DNA of 14,910 nucleotides, from positions 1 to 14,910 of the forward strand of contig JAUSIA010000326.1 of assembly GCA_030648225.1 (NCBI GenBank). Direction: 5' to 3'. A program made the position numbers and the translations under genes. Shown in pieces: positions 1 through 6,963 of the stretch. Position 1 is the first letter of the stretch; each line of letters starts with the position of its first letter. Source of the DNA: Ignavibacteria bacterium (GTDB lineage: Bacteria; Bacteroidota; Ignavibacteria; Ignavibacteriales; Ignavibacteriaceae). The notes under the pieces were generated by a model. It worked only from the letters and a program-made list of their open reading frames with translations, ran no database searches and was not told the DNA's origin.

Positions 1-186
1 ACCTGGAAATGATACCTCTCCGCCCTGTCTTATATTTGCAGCTCTTTTTTCAAAAAGTAAATGATAAATACTATTGATCTTAACAAATGGAATCAGCACA
101 GATGAATTAAAATGTTCCTCTTTATCAATCAGTTCCGGATATTCCGGCAGCTTTTCCTTTAAATGATTAAAATCAATTTCTTTCAT
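1..186 (-). CDS. Nudix hydrolase, CoA-pyrophosphatase-like (N-terminal part, cut by window edge)
   Basis: This is the first 62 codons of a minus-strand gene that runs off the left edge. The protein starts MKEIDFNHLKEKLPEYPELI and reaches the beginning of a Nudix box, where GGEVSFPG is visible at the window edge. In the CoA-pyrophosphatase (NudL/YeaB-like) branch, the segment before the box typically reads like the KRAANIRQGGEVSFPG seen here. Such enzymes cleave CoA and its derivatives to 3',5'-ADP and phosphopantetheine. The start is supported by AGAGG four bases before the ATG. The catalytic REXXEE part of the box lies outside the window, so activity cannot be judged. Family is fairly sure; substrate is inferred. 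Confidence 0.8.
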   Translation of the reverse strand, partial: MKEIDFNHLKEKLPEYPELIDKEEHFNSSVLIPFVKINSIYHLLFEKRAANIRQGGEVSFPG

Positions 187-287
187 TTTCCTCTAGTCAC
201 TGCTGTTCAAAATAATTTTAGATTCATTAGAAAGATGTATTCTATAATATCTTCAACTATAGAATAGTAATTAAAAGCACACCCTAT

Positions 288-441
288 ATTTCGTCCCTAC
301 GGGACTTAATATTTAGGTCTGTTCAATTTGCTATAAATATATCGTCCTTAACAGGACTTCTTTTGTTCTAAGTCCCAGAGGGACAAAATATTTATAGCAC
401 ATCATAATCCAAAAGAATTAGAAGTCCCGTAGGGACGAAAT
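288..441. repeat. Four-unit REP-like palindromic cluster (A-B-C-D)
   Basis: Four short units with a GTCCC..GGGAC core are arranged as two nested inverted pairs. The outer pair is a perfect 20-bp inverted repeat: 288-307 reads ATTTCGTCCCTACGGGACTT and 422-441 is its exact reverse complement. The inner pair, 331-359 and about 369-396, shares CTATAAATAT and a diverged GTCCC/GGACTT core in opposite orientation. Each unit is also a small hairpin. The architecture resembles REP doublets (REPIN/BIME type) moved by RAYT transposases in other bacteria, but no such gene is present here. A second cluster with the same layout lies at 7024-7200. Confidence 0.75.
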
Positions 442-549
442 AAAAAAATTATTTTGTATAGATATGTCTTTTAAATATAAAATATAGGAGTTAATAGTAA
501 TTTAAACATAAGTTTATACTTAATTCTCCTGACTCATAATTTGTAATTG

Positions 550-692
550 CCACGACTTTTAGAGACTGTGTCAAAATTCTAAATATGCCGGTAGTCGCAA
601 CCTTCAGGTTGCGAAATAAAACTGTTATCGCAGGCTGAAGCCTGCGGCTACCATCAATATTTTTATTTTCACACAGTCTCTAAAAGTCGTGG
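550..692. repeat. MITE-like element nested in a palindrome
   Basis: A 22-bp perfect inverted repeat bounds this segment (550-571 and 671-692). It combines a CCACGACTTTTA arm with an inner GAGACTGTGT arm. The inner terminal repeat (562-571, matched by 671-680) encloses two hairpins: CGCAACC-TTCA-GGTTGCG at 596-613 and CGCAGGC-TGAA-GCCTGCG at 629-646. Removing 562-682 would restore a perfect CCACGAC-TTTTAAAA-GTCGTGG palindrome and leave TA at the junction, which suggests insertion at a TA. No coding capacity is visible. The terminal repeat and its GGCTAnnATCAATATT shoulder recur at 12566-12769. Confidence 0.7.
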
Positions 693-716
693 AATTCAAA
701 CTACATCTAATATTAA

Positions 717-804
717 GGGCTTCAGCCCCCGATTTTTTATATCTGTGGCTAAAGCCAAATGTTGTGTAGGGTTTTTTAATCCACGACCTAAAGGCCGTGG
801 CTAT
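717..804. repeat. Hairpin module series
   Basis: Three short palindromes follow the element at 550-692: GGGC-TTCA-GCCC at 717-728, TGGCT-AA-AGCCA at 746-757, and CCACGACC-TAAA-GGCCGTGG at 781-800, the last followed by CTAT. The same three modules occur in the same order and orientation at 12656-12743, with different spacer sequence. They appear to be conserved hairpin units of a compound repeat. Confidence 0.7.
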
Positions 805-922
805 TTTAAAGAATAAGTAATCTATGAAGATTAGATTTTTTCTTAATAGTTACTTAATAATTCCTTTACATTATGGTAAAAGTACATCAGGATATTTACG
901 ATGAGTAAACAGAGGAGAAATT

Positions 923-1018
923 ATGTTAAAGGAAATATTTCAAATATTTGTAGTTGTTACTTTGCTGGTTATTGCTACTTATGATACAATTAAAAATGGG
1001 AAAAGAAAGAGCAATTAA
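923..1018 (+). CDS. Small single-pass membrane peptide (31 aa, hypothetical)
   Basis: A 31-codon ORF encodes MLKEIFQIFVVVTLLVIATY followed by the basic tail DTIKNGKRKSN. Residues about 6-20 form one hydrophobic segment, so an inner-membrane peptide with a positively charged C-terminal end is plausible. The start is supported by GAGGAG five bases upstream, one of the better ribosome sites in the window. It is the only likely plus-strand gene and converges on the saccharopine-dehydrogenase-like gene: its TAA (1016-1018) overlaps that gene's stop within the palindrome TTAA. I recognise no family. Without conservation data it could be a chance ORF. Confidence 0.45.
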   Translation: MLKEIFQIFVVVTLLVIATYDTIKNGKRKSN

Positions 1019-2130
1019 ACTTCTTTTACAACAACATTCCTTGCTTCAAGGTAGGCTCTTATTTTCCTGAAACAATTTTCATCTTCTCCGAGGTACTCAG
1101 GTGGAGAGATACCTTTTCTTTTATATAAACCTTTTAAAATCAAATCAGCTACAGCGTTGCAAGTATAACCTGTTGTTCTTGCCATTGATGATGTTTTTGT
1201 CTCCTCATCAAAACGATCAAACATTTTATAAAGATATTCTTTTTTAGAACCTTTTTCTTTTCCCTTGATATGAATCTGCATATAAGTGAATTCAGGCTCA
1301 TTTTCTTCAAGCTTCCATAACGGGAAAAGTAACTTTGCTGAGAGATCAACCGGTTTGATTTTTATGCCATCTATTTCCATAAGTTGATTGCTAAAAAATC
1401 CTGCTTGTTTCAGAGTTTTAATTACATCAATATGTCCCGGGTAGCGGAGAGTTTTTTCAATCATTGTGGGAACCATCATAGTCTTTAACAAAGAACGCAA
1501 ACCATCTGTGTTAAAAGCTTCAAGGGTGCCGACTTTTTCTACTTCAATTAATTCAGATCCGCTCAAAGCTTCTTTTACAACTTCAAAACCGTTTTCTCTT
1601 AACCTTGCAGGGCGTATATATTCTTCAATAACATCAACAGGGGAAAAAGGGGCTTTATACTGAAAGGGCATGGTTCTTTTAAAAGGCAATCCGCCTATAC
1701 AGCATTTGAAGAAATCAACTTTCATTCTTTTATTATGATAACCAAGAATAATGTTACTTAAGCCGGGAGCGACGCCGCAATCAACAACTGCAATAACATT
1801 TTTTTCTTTTGCAAGTGAATCAAGCTCAAAAGGATCTTCTCCAAAGAATGAAATATCAACTATATTCTTCCCTGCTTCAATGACTGTCTTTAAAGTTTTG
1901 AAACCCATAAATCCAGGAACAGCACCGATGACTAAATCATAATCTTTTATAAGATTACTTAGTTCCTTTTTATCTGATAAATCACTCTGAACAATTTTTA
2001 TTTTTTGCTTTTTAAGCTTAGATAAATTTTGCGGGTTAATATCTGCAGAGGTAACATCATAGTCTTTTGCAAGATCAATTGCTATGGCACTTCCAACCAT
2101 TCCTGCACCAAGCACAATAACTTTTTTCAT
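1015..2130 (-). CDS. Saccharopine dehydrogenase family oxidoreductase
   Basis: This 371-residue cytosolic NAD(P)-dependent oxidoreductase begins with a Rossmann fold: MKKVIVLGAGMVGSA carries the GxGxxG-type dinucleotide loop at residues 8-13, with an acidic residue (D35) after the second strand. The segment AVVDCGVAPGLSN (about 115-127) and the stretch YKAPFSPVDVIEEYIRPARL (about 158-177) are typical of the saccharopine/lysine dehydrogenase family. These enzymes act on lysine or saccharopine at the epsilon-amine; lysine 6-dehydrogenase-like proteins have this length. The exact substrate is not determined by sequence alone. No Shine-Dalgarno sequence precedes the ATG. It lies 23 bp after the small membrane protein gene, so the two are probably co-transcribed. 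Confidence 0.85.
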   Translation of the reverse strand: MKKVIVLGAGMVGSAIAIDLAKDYDVTSADINPQNLSKLKKQKIKIVQSDLSDKKELSNLIKDYDLVIGAVPGFMGFKTLKTVIEAGKNIVDISFFGEDPFELDSLAKEKNVIAVVDCGVAPGLSNIILGYHNKRMKVDFFKCCIGGLPFKRTMPFQYKAPFSPVDVIEEYIRPARLRENGFEVVKEALSGSELIEVEKVGTLEAFNTDGLRSLLKTMMVPTMIEKTLRYPGHIDVIKTLKQAGFFSNQLMEIDGIKIKPVDLSAKLLFPLWKLEENEPEFTYMQIHIKGKEKGSKKEYLYKMFDRFDEETKTSSMARTTGYTCNAVADLILKGLYKRKGISPPEYLGEDENCFRKIRAYLEARNVVVKEV

Positions 2131-2153
2131 AAAAATTTCATTTTAATTATTTC

Positions 2154-2615
2154 TTAAGTTTTCATTAATCCAAGTACTGTCCCAATCAGTAATCCATAAA
2201 AAAGATGTGCTGCCCAATGAGCAACTGCAACAGAGAAACCTGCTTCCTGGAATTCTTTCAGAGGATGATGTTCTGCCACGGTAGCAACAAGTAAAAAGCT
2301 TACAACAGCACCATGAATAAAACCAATCAGTATACCTGAACCTACATTACTTAAAAAGCCCTGAACCTCGAATGCCTGAATAGCAAATGTATAAAGAAAT
2401 CCAAATACCAGCCCTGCAGAAAAATGGATTATTATTCCTGTTTTTGCAGCATTATCGAGAGATTTGGTAAAAAGACTTCCAACAGCACGAACCATATCCG
2501 CATTTGCAATACCGGATTTCGTTATAGCAGATAAAAGTAGAGTCATACCGGTTGTTGCAATTAATCCAGATACAATTGACATTAGAAAAAAATCATAAAG
2601 CGGAACATTAAGCAT
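2154..2615 (-). CDS. Small polytopic membrane protein of unknown function (possibly DUF6789-like)
   Basis: This 153-residue protein is made of about four hydrophobic helices (roughly residues 8-30, 58-84, 88-112 and 126-150) with many glycines. Histidines sit in or near them (H64, H100, H116, H117, H133, H137). The arrangement, with an early GLIATTGMT segment and a later HFSAGLVFGFLY segment, reminds me of DUF6789-type membrane proteins, but that is a tentative impression. GGAGGAAGT directly before the ATG is a strong ribosome site. It is the first gene of a probable two-gene unit with the saccharopine-dehydrogenase-like gene. No function can be assigned. Confidence 0.75.
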   Translation of the reverse strand: MLNVPLYDFFLMSIVSGLIATTGMTLLLSAITKSGIANADMVRAVGSLFTKSLDNAAKTGIIIHFSAGLVFGFLYTFAIQAFEVQGFLSNVGSGILIGFIHGAVVSFLLVATVAEHHPLKEFQEAGFSVAVAHWAAHLFYGLLIGTVLGLMKT

Positions 2616-2654
2616 ACTTCCTCCGCCGTTTCTTTTATTAGAAAAAATGAATCA

Positions 2655-2750
2655 CGTCATTCTGAATTCATCCACGCCTTAGGCGGGATCCCGCCTTAGC
2701 GGTGATTTCAGAATCTTATTAGATCCCGAAACAAGTTCGGGATGACAATC
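2655..2750. repeat. Interspersed palindromic repeat (GTCATTCTGAA / CCCGAA..TTCGGG type)
   Basis: The gap before transketolase's 3' end contains GTCATTCTGAA near one end and GGGATGAC at the other, so the ends are complementary over GTCAT/ATGAC. Inside are a perfect 14-bp palindrome GGCGGGATCCCGCC (2682-2695) and an 8-bp stem hairpin ATCCCGAA-ACAAG-TTCGGGAT (2723-2743). The CCCGAA/TTCGGG core recurs at 12822-12840. This is dispersed repeat DNA. It could also fold in the transketolase transcript, since it lies just downstream of that gene. Confidence 0.7.
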
Positions 2751-2766
2751 CGGGAAAAGTAAATTA

Positions 2767-4791
2767 TCAATTAATTTGTTTCTTAACTCGCTTCAAAACT
2801 CTTCTTGCAGTTTCAAAAATATTATCCGGGGTAAACCCATATTTCTCCATATTAATTTCACCCGGCGCAGAAGCTCCAAATCTTTCTATGCTTACTGCTT
2901 CTCCATATTCGCCAAGATATTTTTCCCATCCCTGTTTAACTCCTGCTTCTACAGAAACTCTTGCTTTAACTTTAGCTGATAAAACAATTTCTTTATATTC
3001 TGATGACTGTTGTTCAAACAATTCCCAGCTTGGAAAGCTGACTACTCTTACTTTAATTCGCTCAGCTTCAAGTTTTTTTGCAGCTTCTAAAGTCACCCCA
3101 ACTTCGGAACCGGAAGCCATTAAAATTATTTCTGGAGAATCTGAATCTTTAAGAATATAGGCACCCTTTAATAAGTTCTTTGCCGAAGGATATTTTTCCT
3201 GGTCAAGAACCGGTAATCCCTGTCTTGTTAAAATGAGTGCGACAGGACTTCCTTTATGCTCAATTGCATACTGCCATGCATAAGCAGTTTCATTAACATC
3301 TGCGGGACGAATAACAATAACTTTCGGAATTGCCCTTAGTGAAGATAAATGTTCTACCGGCTGATGAGTTGGTCCATCTTCTCCTAATCCGATGCTGTCA
3401 TGGGTGAAAATCAAAATCGGTTTTATCCCTGAAAGAGAAGCGAGACGGATTGCAGGTCTCAGGTAATCGGAGAAAATTAAGAATGTTCCGCCATAAGGAA
3501 TAATTCCGCCATATATTGCCATACCATTAAGTACGCTTGCCATTCCATGCTCTCTTACACCAAAATGAAAATTTCTTCCTCCGTAATTTTCTGATGAGAA
3601 AACGGGATAATCTTTAAGCATTGTGTTATTAGAAGGAGCGAGATCTGCTGAACCTCCGATCAAACCTGGAAGCGATGAAGCAATGGCATTTAGCACTTTA
3701 CCTGAACCGGCACGGGTCGCAACTTTCTTCCCTTCATCTTTAAAAACCGGAAGTTTTGATTTCCATTCATCACCATAATTATCATTCTTCAGATCAATAA
3801 AAAGTTTCGCATCATCGGGATATTTCTCTTTATACTTTTCAAAAAGCTTGTTCCAGCTTTCCTCTTTCTCCTCACCTTTTCTTTTTATTTCATCAAAAAA
3901 GTTCATCACTTTATCAGGGATAAAAAATTTCTCATCCTCAGGCCAGCCAAGATTTTTCTTTGTCAGCTTAACTTCTTCTTCACCAAGCGGAGAACCATGA
4001 GCTTCTGCGGTATCCTGTTTGTTAGGACTGCCATATCCAATATGTGTTTTTGTTACAATTATTGAGGGCCTTTTGTCCTGCTGTGCATTCTTTATAGCAT
4101 TCTCGATAGCTTCAATATCATTCCCGTCCTCTATATACTGAACATGCCAGTTATATGCTTCAAATCTTTTCCCAACATTTTCTGTAAATGAAAGATCGGT
4201 GCTGCCATCAATACTTATATCATTGTCATCATAGAAGAAAATTAAATTTCCCAGTTTAAGATGCCCAGCAAGTGATGCTGCTTCATGAGAAACTCCCTCC
4301 ATCAAATCACCATCACTGCATATTCCATAAATGTAGTGATCAATAATTTTGATATCATTTTTATTAAACTTCGCAGACAAATATTTCTGCGCGATAGCCA
4401 TCCCAACTGCATTTGCAAAACCCTGGCCAAGAGGACCTGTTGTAGTTTCAACTCCGGGAGTAAGATAATACTCAGGATGCCCTGGTGTAATGCTTCCCCA
4501 TTGTCTGAAGCTTTTAAGTTCATTCATTGAAACTTCGTAACCGGTGAGGTGAAGAAGAGAATAAAGAAGCATACTTCCATGGCCGGCGGAAAGAACAAAC
4601 CTATCCCTGTTATACCATTTGGGATTTGAAGGATTATAATTCATATACTTTGCAAAAAGAATATAACCAATTGGGGCACAGCCCATCGGCATTCCGGGGT
4701 GTCCGGAGTTTGCTTTCTGCACTGCATCAACGGCTAAAAATCTAATTGTGTTAATTGCTGATTCATCAAATTCTTTGGAAACAACTGGCAT
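2767..4791 (-). CDS. tkt: Transketolase
   Basis: This 674-residue thiamine-diphosphate enzyme of the non-oxidative pentose phosphate pathway transfers two-carbon ketol units between sugar phosphates. Length is normal for a full transketolase. The N-terminal TPP domain shows SGHPGMP with H31, GHGSML with H71, GHPE with H105, and the metal/TPP motif SDGDLMEG (159-166) ending in DDNDISIDG (188-196). The central Pyr domain shows GVREHGM with the catalytic glutamate E414, then [20 protein letters not shown] with H464, H476 and H481. A C-terminal domain follows. All key residues are present. AAGGAAG precedes the ATG. A candidate TTTG-N20-TATATTTG promoter lies just upstream, so it is probably transcribed on its own. 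Confidence 0.97.
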   Translation of the reverse strand: MPVVSKEFDESAINTIRFLAVDAVQKANSGHPGMPMGCAPIGYILFAKYMNYNPSNPKWYNRDRFVLSAGHGSMLLYSLLHLTGYEVSMNELKSFRQWGSITPGHPEYYLTPGVETTTGPLGQGFANAVGMAIAQKYLSAKFNKNDIKIIDHYIYGICSDGDLMEGVSHEAASLAGHLKLGNLIFFYDDNDISIDGSTDLSFTENVGKRFEAYNWHVQYIEDGNDIEAIENAIKNAQQDKRPSIIVTKTHIGYGSPNKQDTAEAHGSPLGEEEVKLTKKNLGWPEDEKFFIPDKVMNFFDEIKRKGEEKEESWNKLFEKYKEKYPDDAKLFIDLKNDNYGDEWKSKLPVFKDEGKKVATRAGSGKVLNAIASSLPGLIGGSADLAPSNNTMLKDYPVFSSENYGGRNFHFGVREHGMASVLNGMAIYGGIIPYGGTFLIFSDYLRPAIRLASLSGIKPILIFTHDSIGLGEDGPTHQPVEHLSSLRAIPKVIVIRPADVNETAYAWQYAIEHKGSPVALILTRQGLPVLDQEKYPSAKNLLKGAYILKDSDSPEIILMASGSEVGVTLEAAKKLEAERIKVRVVSFPSWELFEQQSSEYKEIVLSAKVKARVSVEAGVKQGWEKYLGEYGEAVSIERFGASAPGEINMEKYGFTPDNIFETARRVLKRVKKQIN

Positions 4792-4832
4792 TTTTTCTTC
4801 CTTGCTGGATTAAGAAAAAGTATTTACGGGTT

Positions 4833-4864
4833 CAAATATATTAAAAGGAAAGAGCCTCCCCAAA
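4833..4864 (-). promoter_or_regulatory. Candidate Bacteroidota-type promoter for transketolase
   Basis: Read on the minus strand, TTTG (4864-4861) is followed after exactly 20 bases by TATATTTG (4840-4833). This matches the Bacteroidota vegetative promoter consensus TTTG ... TAnnTTTG in both boxes and spacing. The start codon is 41 bases downstream of the -7 box. The TTTG box falls in the edge of a repeat-like CCTCCCC-rich segment. Confidence 0.55.
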
Positions 4865-4943
4865 CCTCCCGATATTCATCGCAGACAAGCTTTCCAAAGG
4901 TGGGGCTTTATAAATTAGATAATTCAGCACTCTTATTAAATAA

Positions 4944-4997
4944 TAAACCCCACCCGTCCTCCCCTTTTATAAAGGGGAGGTGAGAAGGGGTTTTTAA
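4944..4997. terminator. Strong hairpin, probable bidirectional terminator and dispersed repeat
   Basis: CCTCCCCTTTT and AAAGGGGAGG (4958-4980) form a stem of about ten pairs. An outer AAACCCC/GGGGTTTTT pairing (4946-4952 with 4987-4995) encloses it, so T-runs flank the stem on either strand. It lies just after the dead outer-membrane gene remnant and just before the transketolase promoter. It would insulate transketolase from upstream transcription. The sequence also looks like a dispersed CCCCTCC-type repeat. Confidence 0.5.
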
Positions 4998-5003
4998 AAA
5001 TTC

Positions 5004-5280
5004 TTAGAAGATCACATTAAAATAAATACCGAGATGGATTTGAAGCAGATTTGTTTTGGATTTTGAAACATCGTAGGTAACTCTCCCATTTCCAAGCTTT
5101 ACAAAACCTTCTTTCATGTATTCTGCTTCTGATCCAAAGAGATACCTCGCTTTAAAATCGAGATATAAAGAACCAACATCATCACCAACATTTTCCATCA
5201 AAAGAATTATAAATCCTCCGCCTGCACCATAGCTCCATGCAAAATCATCAAAGTTTGTTGATCCTGCTACTTCTTTATAA
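5004..5280 (-). pseudogene. 3' remnant of an outer-membrane beta-barrel protein gene
   Basis: An open frame from about 5280 down to the stop at 5004 encodes a barrel C-terminus. It carries FAWSYGAGGGFIILL, then SLYLDFKARYLFG, and ends in LLQIHLGIYFNVIF, with alternating hydrophobic residues and a final phenylalanine as barrel-assembly signals usually show. No start codon or signal peptide lies in frame upstream; a stop at 5316-5318 closes the frame after about 35 more codons. Internal TTG/ATG codons at 5201/5198 begin mid-domain and are not credible starts. The coding resemblance ends where a hairpin repeat module begins (5281-5302). I read this as the surviving C-terminal 90 or so residues of a deleted gene. 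Confidence 0.65.
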
Positions 5281-5302
5281 TCGCGGCGAAGCTCACGGCT
5301 AC
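5281..5302. repeat. Degenerate hairpin module at gene breakpoint
   Basis: This short segment, TCGCGGCGAAGCTCACGGCTAC when read with a break (TCGCGGCGAAGC then TCACGGCTAC), aligns with the hairpin module at 628-651 (CGCAGGC-TGAA-GCCTGCG followed by GCTAC) with a few indels. It sits exactly at the truncated 5' side of the outer-membrane gene remnant, so a repeat insertion or recombination at a repeat may have removed the rest of the gene. Confidence 0.45.
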
Positions 5303-5370
5303 ATAATAATATATCCTACTGAAGATGTATGAGGTTTAATTTTTATAAAAGATTTTATATCCCCAGGATT

Positions 5371-6645
5371 TCAGGCTGAATGAAGCTGAAGAATCAAATT
5401 TTTTTTCTCAATTTCAATATTCTTTTCACTACCGGATAAATTAAAAACTGAAAATATTTTTTCTCCATTTCTTTCACGGACAAAAGCAAATATATCATCA
5501 TTATTCTCAGAAGAGGAAAGAATATTTAATCCTCCTCCCTTTTCACCGCAAAGCAAAGCATCATTTTCTTCTTTTAATTCACAAAGTCTCGTGTAGAGTT
5601 TCTGGAAATCATCTTCTTTCCATTCAATCGGATCTTTCTCAAAAAACTGAAGTCTTTTATCCAATCCTGCTTCCTGCCCGCTGTAAATTAAAGGCATACC
5701 GGGAATTACAAAAGTTAATGCGGCAAACGCTTCTGCACCATCCCCAAATTTTTCAATAACAGTTCCATTCCATGAATTCTCATCATGATTTGAAGTGAAC
5801 TGCATTCTGTAAGCAGATTCAGGATACATTTCTTTTTCTTTCTCAAGGCGGGCTTTCAAATCATTTGCATTCTTTTTCCCTTTAGCAATATCACTCATTA
5901 AATGATGAATATCCCACGAATAAGTCATATCAAATGCCTGGTGAAGCTCAGGTTCCCATGCTTCTGCAAGCATAAAAACTGGTTTAATATCATCAAGCTC
6001 TTTTTTTACTTGCAGCCAGAATTCAACAGGAATCATTCCTGCAACATCACATCTGTAACCATCAATATTGTACTCCTCAACCCAGAACTTCATAGCATCA
6101 ATCATTGCTGCCCATAATTCTTTGCTATTATAATTAAGATCAATTACATCAGCCCAATCAGCAACCGGTGGAACAAAATTCCCCAGTGAATCTTTTGTAT
6201 AAAATTCAGGATGCTCTTTAACCCAAACATTATCCCAGGCAGTATGGTTAGCAACCCAGTCAATTATAATATACATACCCATTTCATGAACCTTATCTAC
6301 AAGAGATTTGAAATCTTCAGGAGTTCCATGTTCAGGATTTACAGCTTTATAATCTCTAACTGCATAATAGCTTCCAAGAGTTCCTTTCCTGTTTTTTTCA
6401 CCAATAGGATGGATAGGCATAAACCAGAGAATTCCAACTCCCATTTCTTTTAACCCCGGCAGGTGTTCTTCAAAAGCTTTAAAGGTTCCTTCCTCTGTAT
6501 ATTGTCTGAGATTTACTTCATAGATTACTTTGTTGTAGCTCCATTCAGGATGCTCAACTGAAGTTTTTTCCTGGCAGATTAATTCAGAAGGAATGGGAAA
6601 AAAGATTAGAATTAAGACAAATGAGGTTTTAATTTTCTGAAACAT
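5371..6645 (-). CDS. Secreted GH13 alpha-amylase-family glycosidase, C-terminus shifted
   Basis: This is a 424-residue exported alpha-glucan-acting enzyme. Residues 1-24 form a signal peptide (basic start, hydrophobic core, no clear lipobox). The (beta/alpha)8 domain shows all GH13 regions: DWVANHT (129-135), YRCDVAG with nucleophile D200, LAEAWEP with acid/base E228, and SNHDEN with D288. The start of a C-terminal beta domain follows (about 385 onward). The reading frame ends abruptly in QLHSA. An A8 tract (5399-5406) lies at residues 414-416; one extra A would give KKKFDSS and then SLKSWGYKIFYKN, a normal GH13 C-terminal strand, stopping at 5336 (436 residues). The catalytic part is intact, so the enzyme may still work. 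Exact substrate is unknown. Confidence 0.88.
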   Translation of the reverse strand: MFQKIKTSFVLILIFFPIPSELICQEKTSVEHPEWSYNKVIYEVNLRQYTEEGTFKAFEEHLPGLKEMGVGILWFMPIHPIGEKNRKGTLGSYYAVRDYKAVNPEHGTPEDFKSLVDKVHEMGMYIIIDWVANHTAWDNVWVKEHPEFYTKDSLGNFVPPVADWADVIDLNYNSKELWAAMIDAMKFWVEEYNIDGYRCDVAGMIPVEFWLQVKKELDDIKPVFMLAEAWEPELHQAFDMTYSWDIHHLMSDIAKGKKNANDLKARLEKEKEMYPESAYRMQFTSNHDENSWNGTVIEKFGDGAEAFAALTFVIPGMPLIYSGQEAGLDKRLQFFEKDPIEWKEDDFQKLYTRLCELKEENDALLCGEKGGGLNILSSSENNDDIFAFVRERNGEKIFSVFNLSGSEKNIEIEKKNLILQLHSA

Positions 6646-6678
6646 TGGGTGAATCCTTTTTTATAAGTATATGTTATA

Positions 6679-6686
6679 CAAAAATA
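6679..6686 (-). promoter_or_regulatory. Possible -7 promoter box for the GH13 gene
   Basis: TATTTTTG on the minus strand matches TAnnTTTG and lies 33 bases before the GH13 start codon. No TTTG is present at the expected -33 distance, so only the -7 half is supported. Confidence 0.3.
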
Positions 6687-6700
6687 AAATAAATTGGCTG

Positions 6701-6718
6701 ATGATTCCTTAGAATCAT
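6701..6718 (-). terminator. Hairpin overlapping the stop codon of the DUF454-like gene
   Basis: ATGATTC-CTTA-GAATCAT is a perfect seven-pair stem with a four-base loop, covering the TGA at 6715-6717. A T-rich stretch starts several bases downstream on the minus strand rather than immediately, so it may be a weak terminator or an mRNA-end stabiliser. Confidence 0.3.
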
Positions 6719-6963
6719 TTGTTTATCTCTTTTTGCTTTAATTCATTTTCATCTGTAAAATATTTCTGAAGCGATTTTCTTTTTCTAAGCCATTTATTTA
6801 GAAAAGAAGATGACTTGGCAAAACAAAATGCAGAAGGTAACAGGAATAACCAGCCCGGCAGTATTGGCAGAAGAAGTCCTACTATACCTATAGTCAAAAA
6901 TAATACGCCGAAGGAAAAATAAATTAATTTTGCAGTTCTGCTTTTAGCCGGTTCTAATCTCAT
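6715..6963 (-). CDS. YbaN/DUF454-like inner-membrane protein
   Basis: This 82-residue protein has two closely spaced hydrophobic helices (about 12-32 and 34-50) joined by LPILPGW, followed by AFCFAKSSSFLNKWL and a charged cytosolic tail rich in lysine and glutamate. The proline-glycine turn and the FCFAKSS segment fit the DUF454/YbaN family of small inner-membrane proteins, whose role is not established. It lies 69 bp upstream of the GH13 gene on the same strand. No clear ribosome site precedes the ATG, and the leader is very AT-rich. Family placement is moderately sure; function is unknown. Confidence 0.7.
   Translation of the reverse strand: MRLEPAKSRTAKLIYFSFGVLFLTIGIVGLLLPILPGWLFLLPSAFCFAKSSSFLNKWLRKRKSLQKYFTDENELKQKEINK

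Larger units (their letters stand above)
187..922. other. Repeat-rich intergenic region
   Basis: This 736-bp gap separates the Nudix gene from a tiny plus-strand ORF. Most of its recognisable content is palindromic DNA: a four-unit REP-like cluster (288-441) and a compound hairpin element (550-804), both listed separately. The remainder (187-287, 442-549, 805-922) is plain AT-rich sequence in which I see no gene, tRNA or riboswitch. Confidence 0.8.

Noticed and set aside
288..441. Possible CRISPR array
   Set aside because: The units are in alternating orientation, irregularly spaced and diverged, and no cas gene is nearby; they fit REP-like palindromes instead.
901..984. 27-codon ORF starting at the ATG at 901
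   Set aside because: It is in a different frame from the 923 ORF, has no ribosome site and is cysteine/tyrosine-rich without a helix; GAGGAG favours the start at 923.
1466..1942. Plus-strand ORFs of about 65 codons inside the saccharopine-dehydrogenase-like gene
   Set aside because: They lie antisense to a well-supported family gene, show no family motifs and have no ribosome site worth noting.
5004..5201. Functional 65-residue protein from a TTG start
   Set aside because: It would begin in the middle of a barrel domain; the frame continues upstream with barrel-like sequence and lacks any start or signal peptide.
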